A DNA stretch of 64,000 nucleotides from Clostridium_AW sp963515715 (GTDB lineage: Bacteria; Bacillota; Clostridia; Clostridiales; Clostridiaceae). The position numbers were made by a program, and so were the translations under genes. The stretch lies in contig NZ_CAUPZS010000022.1 of NCBI RefSeq assembly GCF_963515715.1, positions 1 through 64,000 of the forward strand, read 5' to 3'. Below are positions 44,752-53,260 of this stretch, piece after piece. Numbering within the stretch: position 1 is the stretch's first letter; each line of letters starts with the position of its first letter. The notes beneath the pieces were generated by a model that did no database searches, was not told the origin of the DNA, and was given only the letters and a program-made list of their open reading frames with translations.

Positions 44752-44772
44752 AAAAACCCTCCATTTTATAGC

Positions 44773-46512
44773 CTATTTAGAATAAAATTCTACAGTTACA
44801 CTCTTTGAAATTTTGTTTAATTGTATTGTTACTTTATTTCCATTATAAAGTCTTATATCAGAATCCTTATTTAGTTTTCTGCCTGACTTTTGAACAATAC
44901 ATTCTGATTTATTAACTAGTTCTATACTATCATCATTTTTAAATATAAATCTTACCCCTTCTGTTTCTTCATACTCTTCTTTAAGTCCTAATACTTCAAA
45001 TAAAGAAAAGCTTCCTCTGTACCCTTTTAAACTTCTAAATTGAGGTGGTAAAAATTCATTGGTGTTTTCATCCTTGATTTTAAGCTCTACACGTCCAAAT
45101 CCATTTACACGCTTCTTTTTAGCAGATGCAAGTATTAATGCTATGATCAATACTAAAACTGCTACTCCAATTCCTCCTAAAACTAAAGGTTTCTTTAAAA
45201 TACTTTCCTTAGGAGGATCACTTGCTACTGCTCCTCCCCCTCCAATAATTATAGGAGAACTTTCTCTATAAAAACTACTTCCATCTACTCTTACCTTAAG
45301 TTCATATTTTTCATTATCTGGAATAGAATACTCTCCTTTAAATGCACCTTCTTCAACACTTAAAGGCACTTCTTTTATAGAATTATCTTTTAAACTTTTT
45401 ATAATTAAGTTTCCCTTAACTCCATTATACAGCTCTTTGTCTGTAACCTTTTGGCCATTATTTACAAAGTAAGCTTCTACATTTAATTTATCTCCTTTAT
45501 TAGGATTCACAGGGTCAAATTTTGCTTCTATTTGAATATCATAGTTAAATACATAACTTAACTTTATGCTGCTCCCACTTACCCCTTTTACTTTTAATGT
45601 CCATTCTCCTACTTCAGGCTCTACAATTTTTAGCATTGAATATTTTTTTGAAGAAGTAAATATTGCATTTGAAGAAGGTATAGAAATTTCTTCTCCCTTT
45701 GGATTAATAAGCTTTACTTCTACTGGTTTATCTGAAATCATTGATATATTAGCTTCTAATACATTGGAGTTTGGAATATCTATCTTTAATTCTTGAAAAC
45801 TTCCATCTAATTTTAAAGTTCCTTTATCTTGAACTTTTAATTTTGAGTTATCTGCATATATATCTGTAAGAATTTTTGGCAAGTCCAGTGCAGTGTTAGT
45901 TATATAATTCTTACCTTTAGTGGCATTTGATATTTCATTTAACTGATCCTTATCCACAGTACCATCGTAATTTAATCCTATGGTATATACTGGGTATCCC
46001 TTTTCCTTACATATATTTATAGCTTCATTTAGATCCTTTAATGATTCTTCATTACTTCTTAAAGGGTCGTTTTTACCATCTGACAGTAATATTATTACAG
46101 GTCTATGGTTCTTATCATGCTCGCTATCTAATAACTTTACCCCTTCTAATAATCCTGCACCTGTATCAGTTTTCTGACCATAGGGAATATTAGAGGCCAT
46201 ATTTTTTATTCTATTTTTATCATCATTTGAATCCATTTTATTTAAATTATGCGCTCTAACTACATTGTCTGAATAGGCCACAAGTCCTACTTTATTGCCT
46301 TTAAGTTGAGACATATCTAAAAACATTTTTACCGCTTCTATCCTTATATCCTCAGGATCGCTTGCTTTCATCGAACCACTGGCATCAAGCACGAAAATTA
46401 CATCTAAATTTGAAGATGATTCTGCTGCTTTAACAGATGTAAAGGAAGCGGAAAATATCTGAAATATCACCATTAGCATTATGATTAAATTTAATTTAAT
46501 TTTAGATTTCAA
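44773..46512 (-). CDS. Secreted, C-terminally anchored vWA-domain protein
   Basis: A 579-aa protein: signal peptide (about 1-29, SVKAA), vWA domain (about 36-215) with intact MIDAS DASGS at 43-47, TDTGAG and LLSDGKND, then two beta-sandwich-like segments (about 235-430). One membrane helix (about 447-467) and a basic stop-transfer AKKKR follow. A cytosolic beta-rich tail of about 100 residues, possibly FHA-like, completes it. The vWA domain is therefore outside and the tail inside, which would let it pass a signal inward to the GTPases. Start TTG 46512 after AAGGAG. It is just upstream of the tubulin-like gene. Confidence 0.85.
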   Translation of the reverse strand: MKSKIKLNLIIMLMVIFQIFSASFTSVKAAESSSNLDVIFVLDASGSMKASDPEDIRIEAVKMFLDMSQLKGNKVGLVAYSDNVVRAHNLNKMDSNDDKNRIKNMASNIPYGQKTDTGAGLLEGVKLLDSEHDKNHRPVIILLSDGKNDPLRSNEESLKDLNEAINICKEKGYPVYTIGLNYDGTVDKDQLNEISNATKGKNYITNTALDLPKILTDIYADNSKLKVQDKGTLKLDGSFQELKIDIPNSNVLEANISMISDKPVEVKLINPKGEEISIPSSNAIFTSSKKYSMLKIVEPEVGEWTLKVKGVSGSSIKLSYVFNYDIQIEAKFDPVNPNKGDKLNVEAYFVNNGQKVTDKELYNGVKGNLIIKSLKDNSIKEVPLSVEEGAFKGEYSIPDNEKYELKVRVDGSSFYRESSPIIIGGGGAVASDPPKESILKKPLVLGGIGVAVLVLIIALILASAKKKRVNGFGRVELKIKDENTNEFLPPQFRSLKGYRGSFSLFEVLGLKEEYEETEGVRFIFKNDDSIELVNKSECIVQKSGRKLNKDSDIRLYNGNKVTIQLNKISKSVTVEFYSK

Positions 46513-46535
46513 AATTGCAATACTCCTTTCTAATT

Positions 46536-47888
46536 TTATTTAAGCTCTTTGTTCGCTTCACTTAAAATCCATTTCATAGGTTCAGTTACACATTCTACAT
46601 TGTGCGCTTTCTCCTTACTATGATTCCTTATGGAATTACATGAGAAAAACTTATAACTTGCGAAATTATAGTTAATTTTTCTCACTATCCTTTCTCCACC
46701 AATTCTATTTAATAAATCTTCAATACTATCATGTAAATTATCATCTAATTCTTCTATATTATTCACAACTATTGCTATAGGTATGGGTATAAGTTCATCT
46801 AATTTAATTTGACGAATTTCTCTTAAAGCTATTATAAATCTGTCAAGGAAATCATTTATCTCATGTATGCCTACATTAGGCTCTATGATGAATATTAATC
46901 CATCCACATATCTATGATACTTTTGTTTCTTAATACTATCTTTATCATTAAATTTCTCTCCCAAAATATCATAAATATACAATAATTTTTCACTAGAAAA
47001 CTTTTTTGAATTTATAGCTAAGTTATAAACCTTACCATCTTCCTTTAGATTCTCTTTTAAAAATTTTACATTCCATTTTTTCTCCACAGAAATATTATTC
47101 AATAGTAGGTTTACCGCTGAAAGTATAAAAGAAGTTTTTTCTGAAGTTTTTGAGCCCACAACAGATATACATATTGGAGCACTCTCCTTAATTTCAATCT
47201 CTTTAGAACATGTAGGACAAATTGCTTTAATTTTATCTGTTCTTGAGTAAAATGCACAGGGAATGGCTTCCCCACAGACACATTTTCTTCTTATAATGCC
47301 ATAGGGTCCAGGAAATAATTTCTTATGAACTCTTCCGCATTTTACACATACATAATAAGGTAATTGAAATTTTTCATCGCAATGTGAACAAATATTTGAA
47401 AGCTTTCCTTTTACCCTTCTCATTTCTTTTAAGCTTTTAATTATGTAATAAAATATATAATTAGGAATGCTAATTATAGTGATAATTAAAAAGTGAATGA
47501 AGGTGTAAATTACTCTAAAAATATTACCAAATATATATATAGATATTTCAAAAGCCTTTAGTTTTTTAAAATTAACTTTACCTCTATCATACATCTTTTT
47601 TTTCATAAGCAGTACTTTTCCTCTATTAACCCCGTCAACACTGAACCAGGTATTTTTCAAATCTCTATATTGCTTATGAAAAAAATACTTTTCTTTGGCT
47701 GGTTCATTAAAATCATCTATTTCTTTTACTGAAATCTTACCCATACTAAATTTCAATGCTTCAAAGTAAGTAAAAGTACATATAAAAAAACTTTTTAAAA
47801 CTGCACTAATAATACTTGGTAATCCTAATGCCATAAATAAAATAATTGCTATAATAGAAATGAGTATTTTTATTATTAAATCTAACAT
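46536..47888 (-). CDS. Membrane zinc-ribbon GTPase-like protein with degenerate P-loop
   Basis: A 450-aa protein with an N-terminal membrane helix (about 4-30), another hydrophobic pair (about 115-150), then several zinc knuckles (CSHC 167-170, CVKC 181-184, CVC 203-205, CPTC 224-227) and a GTPase-like domain. The P-loop is changed: G245 to T252 reads GSKTSEKT, with E in place of the invariant glycine before K. G3 is DILG (307-310), and the G4 region reads VVNNIEE instead of NKxD. Nucleotide binding may be lost. It looks like a pseudo-GTPase that tethers the active GTPases to the membrane. ATG 47888 follows GAGGG. Confidence 0.75.
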   Translation of the reverse strand: MLDLIIKILISIIAIILFMALGLPSIISAVLKSFFICTFTYFEALKFSMGKISVKEIDDFNEPAKEKYFFHKQYRDLKNTWFSVDGVNRGKVLLMKKKMYDRGKVNFKKLKAFEISIYIFGNIFRVIYTFIHFLIITIISIPNYIFYYIIKSLKEMRRVKGKLSNICSHCDEKFQLPYYVCVKCGRVHKKLFPGPYGIIRRKCVCGEAIPCAFYSRTDKIKAICPTCSKEIEIKESAPICISVVGSKTSEKTSFILSAVNLLLNNISVEKKWNVKFLKENLKEDGKVYNLAINSKKFSSEKLLYIYDILGEKFNDKDSIKKQKYHRYVDGLIFIIEPNVGIHEINDFLDRFIIALREIRQIKLDELIPIPIAIVVNNIEELDDNLHDSIEDLLNRIGGERIVRKINYNFASYKFFSCNSIRNHSKEKAHNVECVTEPMKWILSEANKELK

Positions 47889-47930
47889 ATTACCCTCATC
47901 ACATCCAATCCATAATATATTTAATTTCTT

Positions 47931-50591
47931 CTATCTTTTGAAAAAGGATAATATATTTTTAAATCCACCTTTCTCCGCAGATTTTATCTTTATCTTTTCC
48001 CACTCTTTTAATATAGCAGCTTCATTTCTATCATCTTGAATTTTTTCAACTATATATTTATCATAATTGTTTATTTTTCTTTCATTAGAATTTTGTAATA
48101 CATATATAATTTTATCTTCAACATACTGTTGTATATTCTCTTCAAAATCCACTTTACCTTTTAATGTAAAAATAACATAATCTAAAAATATTTCATAAGC
48201 TTCTATATTAGAATCCTTTAACATATTTTTATATTTTTTTTCATATAAAATATTTATTATGGTGTCAGTGTAGATTCTATAATAAATCTCCTCATATTCT
48301 TCACATAAAAAAGCCCTCTCTATTTTGCTGTGATCAATATAATCTCTAATATACATACTGAGATTTGATAAGATCCAACTTAAATATTCTTCATATTTCT
48401 CTCTACTCATATGTGAAAAATCAGCCTTAAAATTTCTTAAAGCCTTCATTTTATTCTTATAAGAATCATCTTGAAGTTTCTTATAAATACATACAAGCTC
48501 TGTAATACTACAATGAGTATTTATCTTATATTTATTTTTAAGCTTTTCTACTTCCTCAATACCATTACAAAGACCATCTGCATCTTCTACTCTGATTTTT
48601 TCCTCAAAATTTAATATAATCTTTTGAAGAAGTCTTTTATTTGTCTCTAAGTAAGATGAGTTCTTGCATACATAATTCAATATTTTTTTATATCCTTCTA
48701 GAGATATATCTTCAAAGAAATTAATGTATGTATCCACTCCCTGCCAAAATCTCTTATTTCTATATTCTATAAACTCATCAAAAATCTCTTCACAATATTC
48801 AATAAAGAAATTTTCATTATTCATATTTTTTGAAAGCTCATATTTGAATATATAAAACATAAAATCCATACCGTAAGGTTGAGCATACATATTAGAATAC
48901 ACTTTCTTTTTCCAATATATGTCCTTCTCTCCTTCAGTAACTACAAACTTAGCTAAGATTTCTTCAACAGAACTACTTTTACATTTATGTAGGTTAATTA
49001 TGTATTCCATAATTACTATATTAGACACATACTCCCATTCATCTTTAAAATAGTAGACAACCTCTTCTATATCTTTAGGGTAATCTAACAATATTTCCAT
49101 ACATTTTTTTAGTAATTTTGTTCTATTTATATCCTCTTCATTGTTCATACTAAATAATTGTATTTTCTCAGTTATATCACACTCTTTGTTAAAGGCTATT
49201 ATATCCTCTATTATGGACTTAAGATAAAATTTTGCATGTCTACCCTTAGCACCTTCAAGATAAGTATTTAATACCTCTATCCTATTTTTATCTAAGCACA
49301 TTTTAATAAATTCATGACTGCTTTCTTTTTCATTGTCTCTAATTTTTTTATATAATTTAAAAATTTCTTCCTCATCCATATCTTCTTCATCTGTAATAAG
49401 GCAGTGCATAGCATCAAAGAAAAAAACATAGGCTTTTTGTATATGTTCATATTTCTTTGTTTCTCTTCCCATATTAAATAAAAACTTTGCTACTATTTCT
49501 GTAAGCTCCCTATCAACTTGAGTGCTAATTTTCTCTAGATTAGGGCTAATTTGTTCAAAAAGTTTAGTAAAAGCATCCTGTGACTTATATGTATTAGCAA
49601 AGGTTATAGCTTTTTTTATATTTTCAACATTTAGCTTTTCTATTCCTTTATTAACTATATTATATAAGCAGATACAATCTTCTATATCCTCATCTAGTAG
49701 GTTATATTCAAACTGTTCAACAAAAGATAAAAAAGATAAAAGTACTTCTTTTGAAACTGTGTATCCTACTTCTACTAATTTTGAAAAATTAGTATTAATT
49801 ATTTGTTGGTTGCTTTCATTAAAATTTATAAAAGTATATTTATATAATTTTTGATTGCCTTTTAATCTAAATACGCTTCCGTCTTTATCAAGAGCAGAAA
49901 TTATATAATTAGTATTTTCAGGATTATAACAGTATGTTGTAAAAGAAAAGGTTTGTGCTAAATTTTTAGGTAAAGACATTTGTATTGCCCCAATCCAATA
50001 GGGATTATTTTCTTTAGAATCCCAAAATACTAAAGCTTTACCTTTCTTTTCGTACCCCACAACATTATCCATCAAAGCCTTAAAGCTTTTTCTTCTATTT
50101 TCTGTTCCCGTTCCTTTTAAAAATTTCGATATTGTATAAAAATCAATTACATTACCTAAGTGTATTTCTTCTAAATTAGGTAGCGGATTTATTTCTACTA
50201 CATTTTCCTCTTCAAAGGTTAAACAATCTCTAAAAGTTATGGAACCGTAAAGTTCTATAGGATAAAATGGCCACATCTCATCAGAAATTAAAACATGAGA
50301 AAAGTAATTTCCATACCTTCCTGAGTAATCCTTACCAATGTATTTTGATTGACAAATACAATACTTCCCATTCTTTAATCTAAAAGAAGATAGTGCCACT
50401 GGAAATAGCTTTTCTATTTCTTCCTTTGTAGGTTGAGTAGGAAGATTCTCTGGGGGTATATATATACAATGAGCCTCAATTTCTTTCCTTTCTTCTTCTG
50501 TGATTCCTTCAGACATGGAATATGTTTGAAATCCCATTCCTAAAGAAATACCTTTCTTACATGAAGTATAAAAAAGCTGCTGAACTTTCAT
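47931..50591 (-). CDS. GAP1-like GTPase-associated protein, long form
   Basis: An 886-aa cytosolic protein. The N-terminal ~150 residues carry the GAP1-N pattern (VQQLFYTSCKKG, then KYIGKDYSGRYGNYFSHVLI). The middle region to about 260 includes FSFTTYCYNPENTNYIISA, matching the corresponding part of the short paralogue at 34456. The remaining ~600 residues are almost wholly helical and form a repeat-like solenoid. It directly follows the GTPase at 50601 (9 nt apart), and its SD lies in the end of that gene, so the pair is translationally linked. Whether GAP1 proteins stimulate GTP hydrolysis is not known. Confidence 0.78.
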   Translation of the reverse strand: MKVQQLFYTSCKKGISLGMGFQTYSMSEGITEEERKEIEAHCIYIPPENLPTQPTKEEIEKLFPVALSSFRLKNGKYCICQSKYIGKDYSGRYGNYFSHVLISDEMWPFYPIELYGSITFRDCLTFEEENVVEINPLPNLEEIHLGNVIDFYTISKFLKGTGTENRRKSFKALMDNVVGYEKKGKALVFWDSKENNPYWIGAIQMSLPKNLAQTFSFTTYCYNPENTNYIISALDKDGSVFRLKGNQKLYKYTFINFNESNQQIINTNFSKLVEVGYTVSKEVLLSFLSFVEQFEYNLLDEDIEDCICLYNIVNKGIEKLNVENIKKAITFANTYKSQDAFTKLFEQISPNLEKISTQVDRELTEIVAKFLFNMGRETKKYEHIQKAYVFFFDAMHCLITDEEDMDEEEIFKLYKKIRDNEKESSHEFIKMCLDKNRIEVLNTYLEGAKGRHAKFYLKSIIEDIIAFNKECDITEKIQLFSMNNEEDINRTKLLKKCMEILLDYPKDIEEVVYYFKDEWEYVSNIVIMEYIINLHKCKSSSVEEILAKFVVTEGEKDIYWKKKVYSNMYAQPYGMDFMFYIFKYELSKNMNNENFFIEYCEEIFDEFIEYRNKRFWQGVDTYINFFEDISLEGYKKILNYVCKNSSYLETNKRLLQKIILNFEEKIRVEDADGLCNGIEEVEKLKNKYKINTHCSITELVCIYKKLQDDSYKNKMKALRNFKADFSHMSREKYEEYLSWILSNLSMYIRDYIDHSKIERAFLCEEYEEIYYRIYTDTIINILYEKKYKNMLKDSNIEAYEIFLDYVIFTLKGKVDFEENIQQYVEDKIIYVLQNSNERKINNYDKYIVEKIQDDRNEAAILKEWEKIKIKSAEKGGFKNILSFFKR

Positions 50592-50600
50592 AGCTCTAAA

Positions 50601-51785
50601 TCACTTCCCTTTTTCTGCCTTTATCAATTTGTGTTTATATAATAACCATAAGAAAGGATCTTCCACTCTATGAGGTCTTAGTTTTGTGATCTTGTTACTT
50701 TCAGGATTGCATCCTAATGCAGTCATCCCAAAATAAGCATAATCTTTAAAATTAGTGCTTAATTGGTTGGCAAAATTCTCCCCTCCCCAGCTTCTAACTA
50801 AGGATTCCATAGTGCCATTTACATCTTGAAAATCTAATAAATCAAAATATCCATTGCTTATATGCTTACTTTCATAGTTTATAGAGCTGGATGGATCAAC
50901 CAAAGATTCCACTGCGTCAATTTTTGAAAAAGCCACTGCTACAGGTATATCAATAAGTTTATCCATTTTTATGCCATTAGCTTTTCTTATAAGATTTGCT
51001 GTTCTTGAAAGCAAATCCTCTATTTCCGTATTTCTTTCTGGTAATGAAGTTTCTTCTGGTAACATATCTCTTACTTTTTCTAGCTGCAAAGGGTCTAAAA
51101 CAAACATAATTCCTGATGAATTGTATATGTATCTATTTACTGCCTTCATTGTATCCTCTGAATCCAAATCCTCTCCTGCAGTATCAAAGAAAGCAATGGT
51201 AACCACATTACTTATTTTATTTTTATTGTTTTTAAAAAAGCCTCCAATTCCACCCTTTTGTTTAAAGGTCAATGTGTAAATAAGAGGTTGTTTTACTGAT
51301 GCATCTGTTTTAGCTGAACGAGTTACTCTTATTACTTCATTTTGCCTAAAAATTGGATTATAAAAATCCGTTCTATATCTATTGATAGTTGAATCATTAA
51401 TAGCCTGAAGACTACAATTAAAGGCTGATCCTATTTCGTTCATTATTTTATCTATTAATACAGCAATGTAATGACTTTTTCCAGCTTCTTTTGCTCCTAT
51501 CACTGAAAATATCAAATTATCGTAATTTCCAATAGAATAAGGGAGCTCTTCATTACATGTTGGGCATACCTTTGTAGTTGTTTTTTCACCACATTTATCG
51601 CAGGTTTCAAATTCAGGCATTTGTCCCTTACCCTTTTCACCATTGGATTCCATTATAAATCTTGTTCTTGCATTTTCGCATTTTTCCCCTTCATTTTCAC
51701 ATATAAAACCAACTTTATCTAAATCATGTTTTGAAAAGCAGTATGGGCATATATAATAATCTTTCTTTTTAAAGTTAAAGTTCAT
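50601..51785 (-). CDS. Zinc-ribbon TRAFAC-type GTPase, first copy
   Basis: A 394-aa predicted GTPase. Zinc-binding cysteines are at C13/C16, C29/C36, C62/C65 and C74/C77. The P-loop is G97-S104 (GAKEAGKS), G3 is D201-G204 (DTAG) and G4 is SKID at 287-290. All key GTP-binding residues are present. The tail ...FLWLLYKHKLI matches the end of the 424-aa paralogue (FLWLLYQMNYL). It probably acts as a cytosolic switch with the GAP1 protein encoded just downstream. ATG 51785 follows GAGGTG. A palindrome at 51825-51842 lies in its leader. Confidence 0.84.
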   Translation of the reverse strand: MNFNFKKKDYYICPYCFSKHDLDKVGFICENEGEKCENARTRFIMESNGEKGKGQMPEFETCDKCGEKTTTKVCPTCNEELPYSIGNYDNLIFSVIGAKEAGKSHYIAVLIDKIMNEIGSAFNCSLQAINDSTINRYRTDFYNPIFRQNEVIRVTRSAKTDASVKQPLIYTLTFKQKGGIGGFFKNNKNKISNVVTIAFFDTAGEDLDSEDTMKAVNRYIYNSSGIMFVLDPLQLEKVRDMLPEETSLPERNTEIEDLLSRTANLIRKANGIKMDKLIDIPVAVAFSKIDAVESLVDPSSSINYESKHISNGYFDLLDFQDVNGTMESLVRSWGGENFANQLSTNFKDYAYFGMTALGCNPESNKITKLRPHRVEDPFLWLLYKHKLIKAEKGK

Positions 51786-51824
51786 AATTTATATCACCTC
51801 AAATATTAATACTTTATTTTTACA

Positions 51825-51842
51825 AAATGATTACAATCATTT
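51825..51842. promoter_or_regulatory. 18-bp palindrome before the first GTPase gene
   Basis: AAATGATT and AATCATTT flank AC, making an imperfect-centre palindrome of 18 bp in the 74-nt gap between the operon's first two genes. It could be an operator for an internal promoter or a weak hairpin. No good promoter elements were found beside it. Confidence 0.45.
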
Positions 51843-51859
51843 GAAATATAATATTTCTT

Positions 51860-53062
51860 TTACTTAAAATATAATCTTTCTTTCGCTGGAGACACTATTC
51901 TAAAGAGTCTACTGTTGGTATCATCTTGGAAAAATAGTTTTACATACATGTTTCCTCTTATCTTATCATTAGATAACTCAATATCTATAGACTCATCTTT
52001 AGTGATAGCTTCATAATCAATATTCAGTATACTCTCTCCATCAGATTTTTGAAGAGGCATATTTCCAACCTTCCCTACTAGAGTAAGTTGAGGTAAATTC
52101 ACATCTTTTTCCTTGCTCCACACCATAATTTGTGCGGATTTTAATTTACCAAAAATATTTTTTCTAATTTTTATTTCATAGAATATTTCTGAAGGTTCTT
52201 TGTTCACCACAAGCCTTTTTTGCCCCTGTGAGTAAAATGCTTTTCCATTAAAATTTACTTTTGTGTAAACACAAAAATAAAAGTCTCCTTGACTTGCCTT
52301 GCTGATAGTATAGCTACCTATTTTATCCTCCCCACACCTCTTAATCTCATATTGTGTTGATGATAAATCTCTAGGCCCTGTTGGAAACTTATCCATTCTG
52401 TGACATATTAAAACCTCTTCTATTTCATCTGGCCAACCCCACTCTATTGAAAGTTGCCCATACTTAGTATCCCCTCTTATAAATGACACCTCAGGTATTG
52501 AATTTTCATCAAAAGAATATCTCTTCTCCTCTACAGCTTCTACTATAGCCTTCTGTAATTCCTCTTCGTCTTTATGTAGCTCTTCTTTCTCTTCTTCCTC
52601 TGCATTGACACATTCTTCATCTATATTGCTACATTCTCTATCTACACTGCTACACTCTTCATTTGCACTGCTATATCCTTCATCTACATTGCTGAATTCT
52701 TCATTTATGTTATTTTTATAGCTACTAGATTCAATCTCTTTAACGTCCTCATCATGATCATGTTCTAATTCAATAGGCAATGTAAACTCTTGTGTATTTT
52801 CTATATTGTTTATGTGTATATCTTTTACATTACTTATGTGTATATCTTCTGTATTGATTATGTGTGTATCTTCTACATTATTTATATATGTATCGTCTCC
52901 AGTAATTTCTGATATTCTCTTCCTTATATCATACTCAGACAATAAATTAAATTTATCTATAAAATTATGTATTTCTTCATTAGAAATATAATCCTTAACA
53001 GAAAATATAATTTCTAATTCATCTATCAGTTCTATCAATTGAGATTGCTTTTCTTCAATCAT
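51860..53062 (-). CDS. W-x-W-P beta-domain protein with coding tandem repeats (first gene of the giant operon)
   Basis: A protein of 400 aa. An N-terminal helix (about 1-55) is followed by two runs of short tandem repeats. The first consists of 8-residue units such as EDIHISNV (four copies), the second of 7-residue units such as SNIDEEC (about five copies). A very acidic linker leads to a beta-rich domain (about 190-400) with LSIEWGWPDEIEEVLICHR, shared with the 215-aa protein at 36968. Cysteines recur in the second repeat. It may be a flexible adaptor for the GTPase that follows. ATG 53062 is placed correctly from GGAGG; the ATG at 53077 overlaps that SD. Confidence 0.68.
   Translation of the reverse strand: MIEEKQSQLIELIDELEIIFSVKDYISNEEIHNFIDKFNLLSEYDIRKRISEITGDDTYINNVEDTHIINTEDIHISNVKDIHINNIENTQEFTLPIELEHDHDEDVKEIESSSYKNNINEEFSNVDEGYSSANEECSSVDRECSNIDEECVNAEEEEKEELHKDEEELQKAIVEAVEEKRYSFDENSIPEVSFIRGDTKYGQLSIEWGWPDEIEEVLICHRMDKFPTGPRDLSSTQYEIKRCGEDKIGSYTISKASQGDFYFCVYTKVNFNGKAFYSQGQKRLVVNKEPSEIFYEIKIRKNIFGKLKSAQIMVWSKEKDVNLPQLTLVGKVGNMPLQKSDGESILNIDYEAITKDESIDIELSNDKIRGNMYVKLFFQDDTNSRLFRIVSPAKERLYFK
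52610..52714 (-). repeat. Five 21-bp coding tandem repeats
   Basis: Units begin at 52610, 52631, 52652, 52673 and 52694, each a variant of ACATTCTTCATCTATATTGCT read on the plus strand. A weaker unit may precede them from 52589. They encode 7-residue acidic repeats in the first gene of the operon and keep the frame, so copy-number change would alter length without frameshift. Confidence 0.8.
52800..52895 (-). repeat. Four 24-bp coding tandem repeats
   Basis: Units begin at 52800, 52824, 52848 and 52872, with the common core TTATGTGTATATCT. They encode 8-residue repeats containing DIHI in the same protein as the 21-bp array. Confidence 0.8.
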
Positions 53063-53159
53063 AATTAATTCCTCCATATAACATATCTTTTATATGTAAA
53101 ATGCAAATATATCCAATTATAGTTTCATACCTACATTTTATCATATAAATTTTATTAAT

Positions 53160-53190
53160 TTCTTAAAATTTCTTAAAGATTTCTTTAATT
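53160..53190. promoter_or_regulatory. Helically phased TTCTTaAA repeats upstream of the giant operon
   Basis: TTCTTAAAAT, TTCTTAAAGA and TTCTTTAATT begin at 53160, 53170 and 53181, about 10.5 bp apart, roughly 100 bp upstream of the first gene. Phased A/T tracts like these bend DNA or present repeated sites on one face. A clear -35/-10 pair was not found between them and 53062. Confidence 0.4.
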
Positions 53191-53206
53191 CATTGATAAT
53201 TTTAAG

Positions 53207-53252
53207 AAAGCTGTCTCGCTTTAGAAATTGCTTTCTATTTTGAGACAGCTTT
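53207..53252. terminator. Terminator between the nitroreductase gene and the giant operon
   Basis: AAAGCTGTCTC (53207-53217) pairs with GAGACAGCTTT (53242-53252), and an inner TAGAAA/TTTCTA stem fills the loop. T- and A-rich flanks allow termination in both directions. It ends the transcript of the gene at 53261-54007, so the giant operon must use its own promoter. Confidence 0.85.
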
Positions 53253-53260
53253 TTATCCGA

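Noticed and set aside
52589..52895. CRISPR array suspicion from regular repeats
   Set aside because: Units are contiguous 21- and 24-bp tandem repeats within a coding frame, without spacers.
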